Below are positions 10,768 to 20,860 of a stretch of DNA of 64,000 bases, piece after piece. The notes beneath the pieces were generated by a model. It made no database searches and had not been told where the DNA came from. It was given only the letters and a program-made list of their open reading frames with translations. The translations under genes were made by a program, and so were the position numbers. The DNA is taken from assembly GCF_003597395.2 (NCBI RefSeq), contig NC_133770.1, forward strand, positions 31,004,982-31,068,981, read 5' to 3'. The DNA is from Chelonoidis abingdonii (lineage: Eukaryota; Chordata; Testudines; Testudinidae). Numbering within the stretch: the stretch's first letter is position 1; every line of letters begins with the position of its first letter.

Positions 10768-11895
10768 TATCACTATCACATTAAATGGCTAAATAATACA
10801 GAAGTGAATGCAGTGTGCTTCCTCTAGCAGAAGACATTGTACATAAATAGAAAAGTGTGGAAGACAGAGGGCCAGATTAACAAGATTGGAAACCCTGGCC
10901 TAATGTTTATCAGAGACCTCTTTTTTGTGACCACAGTAACAAGTCATGTATGTTACTGAATAAACATGAAAAGAAAATCAAAGACAATAAATAGGTTATA
11001 TACTATCTGGTTAAACATAAAAACATAAAAAATTAATAGTCAAATGAAATGCCGTGTGTTCAAACTGACATCTTGCAAGCTTTACATGCTGCAAAAACAG
11101 TTACGGTGGCCTCAAATGACACTTGTGAAGTAAATTTCATTCAATTGACATGATTGAAAGAGCATTAAGCTTTGTTTATACCTTAGTTGATCAAAGTCAA
11201 TTTTTCACTAAGGCAAGTGTATAGAACCATTCCTCTGCTTTACAGCTGGCAATGGGTACAGTCAAATACAGTATCAGCGCAATGAAAATATTCAGAAAGA
11301 TATTACTCAGCTCCTTGTCATGCAAATTTTGATTATTCCAGTAGCACTTTTATCCTTCAACTATGTGTCACAATACCTTTATAAATGCTGAAAATTGATA
11401 CAATTTTGCAAAAAGCTTAGGCTCTAGATCACTTGGTGAGCATAAAGCGATGCATGAGTGCATGTTTTTATCTCCTTTTCACTTCATACTTGTTCAAGAG
11501 ACGTAAGGAAGACAAACCTTGTGGGTAGCTGAGCATATCATTCACTTCACCTTTTTAGTTTCAAACTTAGCTTGTTGAGGATACAATAAAAGTACTCAAA
11601 TTTGAATTTCCTTATTTTTCGAAGTGTCACTTGCTATCTGGAAATTTTTGCTTTACACTCTGTGTTCTTCATGGAATGACTCCAACATCAGTTCCAAATT
11701 TTTTTGTTTGCTTCTCAGAATTGTCAAGACTGTAAGTTTGTGATAAACTTTTGCAAGTATGTCAGCAAATTAACAGCACCTGCAAGATCCAGACCTGGCT
11801 TTTGAAGCTTTATACAAGTTTTGTCAAACCTGTCTAGTATCACATTCCTTAAAATATAAATACACTTTCCAGTTTGCACATGATTGTGCTTCCCT

Positions 11896-12050
11896 CAGAG
11901 CTTAATTTGTAATGAAAGAAGTGTCAGGGCTCAAGCAATTAGATGCTGGGGCTCAAGCGATTTTTTTACATTCATAATTGATGCAGCAAGCCCAGAGGTG
12001 CTGGGGCTATGAACTGCCAAATTGCAAGCCCGGGAACAAATTAAGCACTG
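11896..12050. mobile_element. hAT MITE, TIR CAGWGCTTAATTTGT, 8-bp TSD
   Basis: This 155-bp element starts CAGAGCTTAATTTGT and ends ACAAATTAAGCACTG, inverted copies of each other with one mismatch. Flanks are GCTTCCCT (11888-11895) and GCTTTCCT (12051-12058), a 7/8 duplication. The interior repeats GGGGCTCAAGC-like words. It sits inside the second hAT transposase relic. Confidence 0.85.
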
Positions 12051-12544
12051 GCTTTCCTTCAAGTTTCACCATTTTCCTGAGCATTGCCCACTGTTTCTTT
12101 CGGACAATGTTAAATGCCTTCATAGTTCACTAAAACTGTTTTACAAGATTCAGGTGACAGGACCATCACGTACTGACAAGGGGAGTTTCTTGTCCACTCT
12201 TGGAAATATTGGAGATATTGTGGCGATGTCACCCGAAAAAGTTTCTGAACAAAACTGAAAAAGTTTATGGCTTCCACACAAAAATCAGTGCTGCAAGTTC
12301 CAACTAAGTTCAAAGAATAAGCTGTGCATGGCACATATACAGCTAGTGTCCTTTAGTCCTTTAATCAGTCCTGAAGACCTTATACTTTCCAGGCGTTACT
12401 TGTGTTATTGTATGACTGATCTCTATAGTTTTCAACAGCAATGTTGTTTGGGTTCAGTAAAGAATATATAGTCGTAAGAGCGACTTGCTTATGTGTCTTT
12501 CAATCAGTATAAATCCAGTGGTAGATAGATATGTAAGCAGTGTC

Positions 12545-12982
12545 CAGGGCCGGTGCAACCATTTAGGTGACCTAGGTGGTCGCCTAGGATGCTGGCATTT
12601 GGGGGGCCCCATTTTCTTTTGCAGCGACTGCGGCGGCCGGATCTGGCATTTAGGTGGAGGATGCTGGGGCAGGGGAGCGTGGGGAGGGCTGGCTGTAGAA
12701 AGTAATGGGGGGGCGACACACAGGGGAACTCCCCGCCCCAACTCACCCCTGCCCCGCCTCCTCCCTGAGCACACCGTGGCCGCTTCCCTTCTTCTGCCTC
12801 CCATGCTTGCGGTGCCTAAGCTGATTGGCGCCGCAAGCCTGGGAGGTGGGAGAAGAGAAGCGGCCACGGCGTGCTCATGGAGGCGGGGCACGGGTGAGCT
12901 GCTTCACTTCTCCTGCCTCCCAGGCTTGGGGCACAAGGTGGAAGTTTCGCCTAGGGCGTGAAACATCCTTGCGCCGGCCCTG
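12545..12982. mobile_element. hAT MITE, TIR CAGGGCCGGYGCAA, perfect TSD GCAGTGTC
   Basis: This 438-bp element starts CAGGGCCGGTGCAA and ends TTGCGCCGGCCCTG. It is bounded on both sides by GCAGTGTC (12537-12544, 12983-12990). The perfect 8-bp duplication and CAGGG ends identify a hAT-mobilised element. It carries a long internal hairpin and no transposase. Glycine/proline-rich open frames inside it reflect the hairpin arms. Confidence 0.95.
12752..12888. repeat. Long inverted repeat inside the MITE, arms about 65 bp
   Basis: The left arm (CCCCGCCTCC...GCTTGCGGTGCC) and right arm (GGCGCCGCAAGC...GGAGGCGGGG) are inverted copies with few mismatches around a short loop near 12820. A transcript across it would fold into a strong hairpin. 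Confidence 0.85.
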
Positions 12983-13042
12983 GCAGTGTCATAAAACAAC
13001 AGATCAATGCGGGTGACATCAGAAGCTGAATCTATTATGAAA

Positions 13043-13120
13043 TAGTATCAGAGGGGTAGCTGTGTTAGTCTGGATCTGTAAAAGCAGCAGTTAGTCTGTA
13101 AGGTGCCACAGGATGCTTTG
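13043..13120. mobile_element. Short retroposon-like insertion, 11-bp TSD
   Basis: A 78-bp block beginning TAGTATCAGAGGGGTAGC and ending CACAGGATGCTTTG is flanked by an 11-bp direct repeat CTATTATGAAA (13032-13042 and 13121-13131). Removing it and one repeat restores continuity of the hAT relic. The block resembles the end of a very abundant sauropsid repeat whose class I cannot name with confidence. The 11-bp duplication points to a target-primed or similar mechanism rather than hAT or LTR integration. Confidence 0.75.
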
Positions 13121-14150
13121 CTATTATGAAAGTAGCATTTCACCTGTTTGACTTCAGTTACAATGAATTCCGAAAGCTTAGGTCCCATTAGTTCAATGAA
13201 CTCATCACAGATTATTTTTGACAAATAGGATGAATGACCTTTCCTTTGTTTCCATAGTGTTCAATATGCTTCCTTAAAAATGGGTCAGATATGGTGATGG
13301 ATGGCTTCAAGAACACCTGGATAATTTCCATTCTGAATAGAGCTGTTAATGTCCTCTAAATGCTAAACCACATTCAGTGAGAAGTTTAACAACTGTCACA
13401 ATATGCCTAAAACTTCCTTCCAGTAAGCAGTTTGTGTTAGAACCGGCTATACCATCTCTTTGTCAATATGATTCTTTCATGAGAACAAGTCTTCTCCTCT
13501 GCTTTTTTATAGTCAGAAAAGCCTAGAGTTACAATGATACTAAGACTGTTAAGCAATGAAGAGAGTTTGCATGTGAAACAGAATACTGCTTCTGTGGATA
13601 TAGAATAGATCAACCAATGCCTCTGATAATGCTCTTCATTTGGTAGTTTTTGTTTGAAAAGAAGAGGTGAGAGATACTTTTTCATACTTCTGTGTTGCCA
13701 CTCGGAAGCTATAAATTTCCCACTTGTGCAGGCCTTTCTCCAAACAGAGGGTGTGAAATACCTCCATTATCAAAAAAAGGTCATTTAGCTGGAGACAGGT
13801 CAGCATTAACAGCAAAATTATCCTCTTTCTCACTACTATTCTCTCCAGACAGACAGATGGTAGGAAAAGTGGATTGTCTCTTTCATTGTCACTATTGTCC
13901 TGGATTTCGGGAATGCTTGCTGTTTATTCTGCCCTCTCCTGAGGGAACAACTTCACATTAACATCTTCACATTGATTATCATTTCTGAAAATGACAGTCC
14001 AACATCTTTGGACGATAATTCTGAAGGAGTACTGGAGTAACTGGAGGAATAGTAAGTTTGGATAACTTCATTACAATTTTCTCACTTTCTAATTTAACTT
14101 CCCTTTTTGCAGTTTTTCTTGGAAATTATTGACTGGCCATCTCACTGAGG

Positions 14151-14970
14151 TAAGGCTAAAAAAATACTAAAGAAGTACTGTGCAGTGTTGCCATTAGTAG
14201 CTGACATCCTGTGATTAGTGCCACCAATTCACAAGCCTGTTGCCAGCAGCTGAAAGTCTGGAAAAAAATAAACTTTAACTGTGAAAGCTTAAGAAACTTG
14301 GACAAAATCAGCGTCAGTAGGGGACATAAATGTTTTTTTGTTCTTTTTAGCAATACCATGAATATGATCAAAATCTTCCAGTGTATATGTCAAGTATTGG
14401 AGGCTCCTCAGGAAATCAGAGGCCCAGGGCTGGAGACTCCTCAGCCTTCTCCCCACCCCCATCCCTTAATTCAGCACTAAGTGCAAAGTTTTTCTATCGT
14501 CATTGATTCACTATTTCCAGAAGTTAAAGAAGCAAGAAGGCCAGCATCAGTAGCAATATCCAAAAACAACACACAAGATGCCAGCTTCCAAAGGAAATTG
14601 ACACTATAATTCACAAGCAGGAGGTCAGAATTAGGTACCGCATTCCAGCTTCTTGAGGTTATATTCTTATAACTACAGAGATTGTCTACCCCACCAGATC
14701 CTTTGTCTGAGTTTTAACATTCTAGATAGACATAGGCTTAGATTGGAGGGCCAATTAATTTCTTCTTCTTATATTTATAAGAATATAAGCTCAACAGTCT
14801 GGTATGAATGTAATGGGGAAAAACCCCTATGCTTCACCCAACTAAAATTAGGAAGAGGCTAGAAGCTAGCACTGTACCAACTGCTTCACTTACCATATAG
14901 TTCAAGAAAAGGACAAGATGATGATGATAAAAAAAACTTTGGTCCTTTATAAATGTATCTGTATTAACTA
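14151..14970. other. Nothing recognised
   Basis: This is unique-looking sequence, possibly including the 5' leader of the second hAT element. Short open frames on both strands show no domain. Confidence 0.45.
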
Positions 14971-15387
14971 CCGTATATACTCATTCATAAGCCGAATATT
15001 TTTGCTAAAAATGTGACGCAGCAATGAGTGGGGGTTGGCTTATAAATAGGTCTACACCAAAATTTGATTATTTAAAACTCTATGGAATCATTGAATTGAA
15101 TATCTAATACATTGTCATTTTGTTTACAGGGAGCGCCACTTCCTGCAGCTCCCATTGACTGGGAATGGCGAACTGCGACCACAAGGAGCTGAGGGGTTCC
15201 ATGCCTGCAGTAAAAAAAAATGTCCCAACCTGCCAGCGGCTTACCCTCATGTCCAGGAGCCAAAGTTTGCCAACCCCTGAAATAGAGGGTTGGCTTATGA
15301 AAGGGTCATACAGTTTTTGCTATTTTTACCTAACTATCTTGGGGGGTTGGCTTATAAATGAATGGGCTAATGAATGAGTAATATCCT
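14971..15387. mobile_element. MITE with ACTCATTCAT ends, chimeric interior
   Basis: The left end reads CCGTATATACTCATTCATAAG and the right end GGCTTATAAATGAATGGGCT followed by AATGAATGAGTAATAT. These are imperfect inverted copies. GGTTGGCTTATAAAT also recurs near 15035 and 15345. The interior (15131-15282) is related to the hAT MITE at 60966-61312: CACTTCCTGCAGCTCCCATT and TTTGCCAACCCCTG are shared features. The composite may be how this family is built, or one insertion in another. No duplication was identified. Confidence 0.55.
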
Positions 15388-15694
15388 AATCCCCAGTGAC
15401 TCTAATACAAAGAAGTTTATGAAGTGTATGCATACATAGACCATAATAGTAGATAGCTTGGTGTGATGTTATGAGTGTAATGTAATATCTCATTGAAAGA
15501 TGACAGGGCCAGAAAGAGTTAAATTAACTGACCTGACCCATGGGTGAACCTTAAGAACTGGTTAGCAAGATATGTAAATGAATAGAGCTTTGAAATGCAA
15601 GTCTGCATTGTGGACAAAGAGAGAGTTATGTGGATTGATCTGGCAGCAGAAGGGGAGAGGAGCAATCACTGTGTAACATTGAAACAATGTATGA

Positions 15695-17209
15695 TCATAC
15701 CCAAGCGACTGTCTGGAGAAGTTCAGTCAAGCCAGAATGTCCGTAAAGCAGCAGGGAAAGTCTATTACAGATAGAACAACAGGATGGAACAGAGGGCGGA
15801 GCACTTTGAGGAACTCCTGAACAGACCAGCACCACCAAATCAACAGACATTTAACCCAGCCAACGGACCTTCCCATTAATTGCGGATAAAACCAAACCAG
15901 ATGAGAAGAAAAAGCATCACCATGATGAAGAACAGGAAAGGTTGCTGACTGTAATCCCGCAGCGGCCCTGAAAGGACTGGATGCTTTTCAGTGGAATGCT
16001 GTTCTACCCCTCTTTGAGAGATTGGAAGAAGAAGTGATTCCGGCAGACTGGAAAGAGGGATATCTCATAAATTTCCCAGAAAGGAGATCTTAGCAACTTG
16101 CCAATTATAGAGGAATCACACTCCTGTCGGTGCCAGGAGGTCTTCACCGAGTTCTTTAGAGAGAATGAAGGAGGCCATCGATCCACAGCTACGAGGATGA
16201 AAGGCAGGTTTCTGGCAGAACGGATCATGCACGGACCAGATAGCAACGCTTCGCATCATAGTCGAGCAGTCTGTGGAGTTGAACTCCTCGTTGATACATC
16301 AATTTGTTGACTATTGAGAAAGGTTCGATGCGTGGATCGAGGACCCTTGGAAGCCTCCTTCGGACTACGGCATTCCAACAAAGAGTGGTCAACATGATCA
16401 AGAACTCAATTGAATGAGTATACACTGTAGAGTGATCCTATGAGGGCAGCTCATAACAGCTCAGGGTGCGAACTTGGAGTCAGACAGATGCTTGTTGTCA
16501 CCACTTCTCTTTCTCCTCGTATCGATTGGATATGAAGACGCCACTTACGAGCGTAGGAATGGAATCCAGTGGAGTGGTGGACCAGCTTGATGACCTGGAC
16601 TTTGCTGACGATTCTGCACTCTTTCACACAGTAAAGAGCAGATGCAGAGAAGACCAACACTGTGGCAGCCACAATCATCACAGGTTGGCCTCAACTTCAC
16701 AAGGACAAAGACAAGATCCTTAGGATTATATCCGATTCAGCAGACCCAGTACACTGCAATGGAAGCCCTTGGAAGGGAAGTGCAGGCGTCACCGTTACCT
16801 ACGGTAGCAAGCATCGACAGCAGGGTGGCACAGACGCAGGACATCAAGTAAGATTGGGAAGGCAAGAGCAGCCTTTTACACCTCAAGAATCTGGAGCTCC
16901 AGAGAGCTGGTCTTTTGGCAATAAAATATCGACTGTTCAATCACATGTGAAATCAGTCCTACTGATATGGAGCTGAAACCTGGAGGCCAACCAAACAACC
17001 AAACAGGAGATAGACCTGCATTAATGCTGCCTCATGAAGGATTCTCCAGATGTGGCAGACACATCAAGTAACATCCCACCTCTTGGAGAGGACCCGTCAA
17101 CTCCCAGCAGAGAGAATCAGAAGAGAAGAGTGGGGTTGGGATGGACATTACACTTACACAAGCAGCCAATAACATCACCAGACAGGCACTGCGGTGGAAC
17201 CCCAGGCAA
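15695..17209 (+). pseudogene. RTE-like non-LTR retrotransposon, decayed pol
   Basis: Reading across several frames, the plus strand encodes reverse transcriptase remnants. AEHFEELLNRPAP lies at about 15796-15834 (linker before the RT). RT blocks follow between 15990 and 16560. LDFADD at 16595-16612 is the catalytic aspartate motif. KARIGKARA-like and GWTLH-type C-terminal stretches lie at 16840-17160, ending with ITRQALRWNPR just before the gap. This order and the GHTLR/RQALxWNP tail are typical of the RTE clade, including SjR2-like elements. At least ten stops or frameshifts are visible. The 3' end lies in or beyond the gap at 17210-17309. The copy retains many CpG dinucleotides. Confidence 0.7.
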
Positions 17210-17309
17210 NNNNNNNNNNNNNNNNNNNNNNNNNNNNNNNNNNNNNNNNNNNNNNNNNNNNNNNNNNNNNNNNNNNNNNNNNNNNNNNNNNNNNNNNNNN
17301 NNNNNNNNN
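17210..17309. other. Assembly gap, 100 N
   Basis: A run of exactly 100 N falls inside the RTE-like LINE. The true missing length is unknown, because 100 is a conventional placeholder. Confidence 0.99.
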
Positions 17310-17558
17310 CAGAGGTAGAAGGGGAAGTGTTTGCTCAGGTCTTGTAATGGGTAACAAACAAGTCTATCTATTGCAATAAGTTTAATCAAAGATCCAAAAA
17401 AGAATGTTAACTTTAAGATGCTACTTGAGTCGAAATACTATTATTGCCTATATCTCTGAAGGTGTGTAATCTGTATCGAACTGTTTTAATGGATAAATTA
17501 CTCTGGCAATTGCCAGATGTTTGGGAAAAGAGTTAAGGGCATGGCTACACTCAAGTTG

Positions 17559-17646
17559 CAGCGCTGGTGAGGGGTTTACAGCGCTGCACTTAGCAGTGTC
17601 TACACTTAAAAGCTCAGCACGCTGCAACTCCCCGTTTGCAGCGCTG
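17559..17646. repeat. Subterminal CAGCGCTG motifs, left end (3 copies)
   Basis: The 8-bp palindrome CAGCGCTG occurs at 17559-17566, 17579-17586 and 17639-17646. Clustered copies near both termini suggest transposase binding sites; that role is inferred. Confidence 0.7.
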
Positions 17647-18009
17647 GCTGTATACCTGGTCTTTCCGCGTAGCTATCCAGAGCTCTGTTGTAGGCGCTGG
17701 TCATCAGGTGTGGACACCACTCAGCACTGTTTGGCCTCCAGTAAGGAGGTATCCAGATACCTTTAAGCCTCTCTGGTCATTGCTCGCACTCACTGCCTGG
17801 GCTCAGAGCCTAGAGGAAGGAGGTTACTGAGGTTTTGTTGACTCCCAGGTCCATCAGCCAGGAAGAAGCTAGCCAGTCGCGCCGCTGGGAACTTGGTATT
17901 TGAGGAACAAGCAGAGGAGGCCTGGTTCCTGGTAAGAAAGCTTTTATTATAAGGATGCAAATGTTTTGGAAAGCAGGGGCATGGCTGCCTGCAAGCAGGC
18001 TGAGATTGG

Positions 18010-18290
18010 AATAGCCCCTTGATTTCTCTGTGCTGCTCTTTGCTTTCCAACAAGTCACAGAAACCTCCATGGCTTCCAAGTGAGAGCAACCCCCACCCAC
18101 CCTTCCCAAGGTGAGCTGCGTATGCAAGATGCTCTGAGAGTAGCTCTGTGCCAGATGTGCGGTGTAGGTTCAGTTTTTATTTCCCTGTAGTCTGCTCTTT
18201 TGCTTTCCCACAAGTTCAACACGAAAACCCCATGGCTTCCAGAGTGAAGCAACCCCCACCCCCCCTTCCAGGTGAGCCACGTGCAGCCTC
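18010..18290 (+). repeat. Diverged tandem duplication, about 160-bp period
   Basis: Two units share TGCTCTTTGCTTTCC-like, CAAGT-like, CCATGGCTTCCA and GCAACCCCCACCC phrases followed by a GGTGAGC word (near 18030-18117 and 18190-18279). Confidence 0.7.
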
Positions 18291-19314
18291 CCCCTTCCCC
18301 TGTTAGCCGCGTGTGGGGGAAACTCGCCATTCTATCTGCAGCTCGGCTCCTGTGCTTGGCTCAGAATGTGTAAATGATGCTACAAACAACTCTTAAAAAC
18401 AAGCAGGTTCTGTATTAACAGTATCTCTCTGTGTTTTTTTTTTAAAGTGACTTGAATACTGCCCTCAGCGCAGACTCTGAAGAGACTGCAAGCTAAGCAA
18501 AAAACAAGGAAAAGTAAGGAAGAGGATGGTGAAAAGCAGTATGAATCTTACCTCCACAGAAAATAAAAAGTTGGCAAGACTGGAGGGATAAGGAACCATG
18601 AAAAGGAAACAGGCCGCCTAAGCGAAAGGAATGACCTACACAAGAGAAGCCATATCGGGCAGGGATGAACTTAAAAAAAGTGGAAAAAAAAGCTCTATTT
18701 TTCATGTTTTATTTAACTTTCAATAACATACTGATAAAGATTATATACATTGCATCAATATATACTGTTGATTGTTATTAATGACTCCTGTTTCACATGT
18801 GTGGGTCCCCGCCACTACCTGGGGTGTCAACAGTGTTGGTTTCAGCTGCTCCCCTGCAGGGTTAATGCCCTGGAAACTGCAGGGCAGCCGTGGACATGGG
18901 GCTGGCTGAAGCAGGGCAAGGGGCTTGCTGGAGGTAGGGGCTGGCTGCCGGCAGGGCAAGGGATGTGGGGTCTGGTTGGAGACAAGGGGTGTGGGGCGGC
19001 TGCTTTCAGGAGTGGGGTGGCAGCTGGAGACGGGGCAAGGGTGCGGCTGGGCAAGTGTGCAGAGCTGGTGCGGGCAGGATAGTGGGGGGGGCTTGGCTGG
19101 CTTTAGGCAGCTGCAGGGTGTGGTGGCAAGGTTGGCTGGAGGACAGGAAGGGTGTTTGGCAGAGGTGGCTGTGGTAATGGGGTGCAGAGCTGGCTGCAGC
19201 AGGGGGCCGACTGCGTGGGGGCAGGTCAGGGTGCCAATCAGAGGCAGCTGGAACCCATGCCCCTTTAAGTAGCCCCAAGACCCCCTTCTACTTACTGGGG
19301 ACCTTTAAATCAGC

Positions 19315-19845
19315 CGCGGGAGCGCTGGAATGCAAGAGGGAGGCCGGGTCTCCGCGCTCCTTTGAAGGAAGGGTGGGCAGAGGCAGCTTAGCCCCAGGAC
19401 TTTTAAATACCCCTCACTGCCCCAGGGCTCGGGGGGGCGCTATTTAAAGGGCTCCAGAGCTCCGGCCGGGAGAGCGGAGGGCTCGCGCGCCCGCCGGGGC
19501 CCGGCCGGGGCTCGCCGCGCTCCGGCCGGGAGAGCGACAAGCCCCATCTCACCGGCCGAGCCCCGCTGGAGCCCCGCGGAGCGCGTGAGCCCCGCGACTC
19601 CGATCTCCCGCTGGAAGCCAACGGCAGAGCGCGGCAAGCTCCGCGACTCCGCTCTCCTGGCCGGAGCCACACAAGCCCGCCACCTTCACTCTCATGGCTG
19701 AGCCCCGGCCGGAGCGCCACAAGCCCCGCCGCCGCGGGCTGGAGCTGTACTGGAAGGGGGCCATGCTGCGCTCCCGCGCGGCACTTCACTCAAAGGAGCG
19801 GACCAAGGAGCAGACCACAGCCGGGGATGGGGTAAGTTAAAAAAA
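19315..19845. other. CpG-rich block inside the PIF-like element
   Basis: The block is rich in CCGGCC, GCGCGC and CCGCGACTCC words with CpG far denser than its surroundings. It contains repeated GCTCCGGCCGGGAGAGCG-like phrases. The overlapping arginine/proline-rich minus-strand frames follow from composition. It has the look of a CpG-island-like promoter within a transposon, which I cannot test here. Confidence 0.5.
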
Positions 19846-20060
19846 AAATAAAAAATTAAGAAGTGCCTCTAGGCGCGGGTCCCGATTTCCCTGGCAGCAG
19901 GGCTCGTTGGAAACAGGAACGGAATTGACCCGCACCCTTTCCGTCCCCTTCCCACAACCCACAGCACCAAAATGGGACGAGTGCTCTTGTGGGAATAAAG
20001 CTCCCCCAATGCACCAACCTCACAACAGCGTCTGCAACTGGTGAAAGTGTGGACACACTG

Positions 20061-20139
20061 CAGCGCTGTCGCTGTCCAGTGGGCACACGGCAGCGCTGGC
20101 CGTATCACAGCTGTACGACACACTGTAACTACAGCGCTG
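20061..20139. repeat. Subterminal CAGCGCTG motifs, right end (3 copies)
   Basis: Copies lie at 20061-20068, 20091-20098 and 20132-20139, mirroring the three near the left end. Confidence 0.7.
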
Positions 20140-20860
20140 CCAAAACTGCCAGTGTATGCCACAGCCTAAGCCTATTGTTTCTCAGGCCGAAAGGCTGCTA
20201 GAAATGTATAAGAAGCTGGGGACCACAAGTTCCTGCTTCATTCTCAGCTGCTTGGGTTCAAGAGGGGGAAACTCTTAAGCCACAAGGATTGAGATCCCAG
20301 CATTCACTGGAGTCACCCGATATGGACATTGGACTATAACCTATGGACCTAATTTCTAAAAGACTTTTGGCAACTACAAGCTCATCCTCTACGATGTATC
20401 CTGAAACTCCAAGAATTGAATTCAGTCTGTATATGTATTAATCTTTTAAACCAACACTCTCTCTCTTTTCTGTTCTAAATACAATTTTAGCTTCGTTAAT
20501 AAGCCATTGGCTGTAGTGTTAAATGTGGGTAAGATCTAGGTTATAATTGAACCTGGGTCAGTGGCTGATCCTTTGGGGATTGGAAGAACCTTTCTTTTAT
20601 ATGATAAGTAGAATTATTTCAGGAATCAGCATATATATTGACAGGGTGTCTGGAGGAGGCATGAGGCCTGGGCACTTAAGGGAACTGTGTTGTTTGAACT
20701 CTAAGTACCATGAGGTACATAGAACGTTATGTGCTGGCTTGGTAATATAAGTAGTGGAATAACCCACCAGCTGTTGGGATTGTCTGCCCTGTTTTATATT
20801 TCAGTTCACCCCCTGATTGAGTGACCTCAGCTGGCTCCCAGCGGGCAGCCCATCAATCTT

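Larger units (their letters stand above)
10990..14150 (-). pseudogene. Second hAT transposase relic, heavily decayed
   Basis: Fragments of another TTF/DUF4371/hAT-dimerisation transposase read along the minus strand. In order: a lysine-rich N-terminus (about 14130-14000); a TTF-finger region with HKWEIYSF and NEEHYQRHWLIYSISTEAVF (13833-13437); a DUF4371-like helical part (about 13430-13140); core pieces around 13030 and 12440; MPCTAYSLNLVGTCSTDFCV (12334 onward); and a C-terminal dimerisation relic with ALILYLTVPIAS (about 11310-11260) followed by a region ending near NALSIMSIE. Stops and frameshifts are frequent. Three insertions with clear duplications interrupt it (11896-12050, 12545-12982, 13043-13120). 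It is more decayed than the relic at 4172-8014 and differs in sequence, so it is an independent and probably older insertion. Confidence 0.75.
17537..20166. mobile_element. PIF/Harbinger-like DNA transposon, 2.6 kb, TAA TSD
   Basis: The ends GGGCATGGCTACACTC and (reverse complement of the right end) GGCTGTGGCATACACTGG are related. TAA flanks both sides (17534-17536, 20167-20169), the 3-bp TWA-type duplication of PIF/Harbinger elements. Both ends carry three copies of the palindrome CAGCGCTG. The interior holds a tandem duplication (18010-18290), a G-rich tract (18880-19260) and a CpG-rich block (19315-19845). I recognise no transposase or MYB-like gene, so it is non-autonomous or has lost its genes. 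Confidence 0.75.
15458..20860 (+). mobile_element. LTR-like repeat split by two later elements
   Basis: Three pieces appear to be one repeat: 15458-15694 (starts TGATGTTATGAGTGTAATG), about 17400-17536, and 20167-20860 (contains CAACACTCTCTCTCTTTTCT and ends near CAGCTGGCTCCCAGCGGGC). The junction between the second and third pieces is exact: removing the element at 17537-20166 and one TAA gives AGTTAAGCCTATTG. The left break is filled by an RTE-like LINE and an assembly gap. I recall it as an abundant turtle LTR-type family, but no TSD for the outer repeat was found. Confidence 0.5.

Noticed and set aside
12454..12961. Long overlapping frames on both strands
   Set aside because: They coincide with a MITE and its hairpin arms. 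Symmetry and GC content explain their openness.
19403..19789. 128-codon minus-strand open frame rich in Arg, Pro and Gly
   Set aside because: It lies in the CpG-rich interior of a transposon, overlaps other open frames and shows only compositional repeats. No domain was seen.
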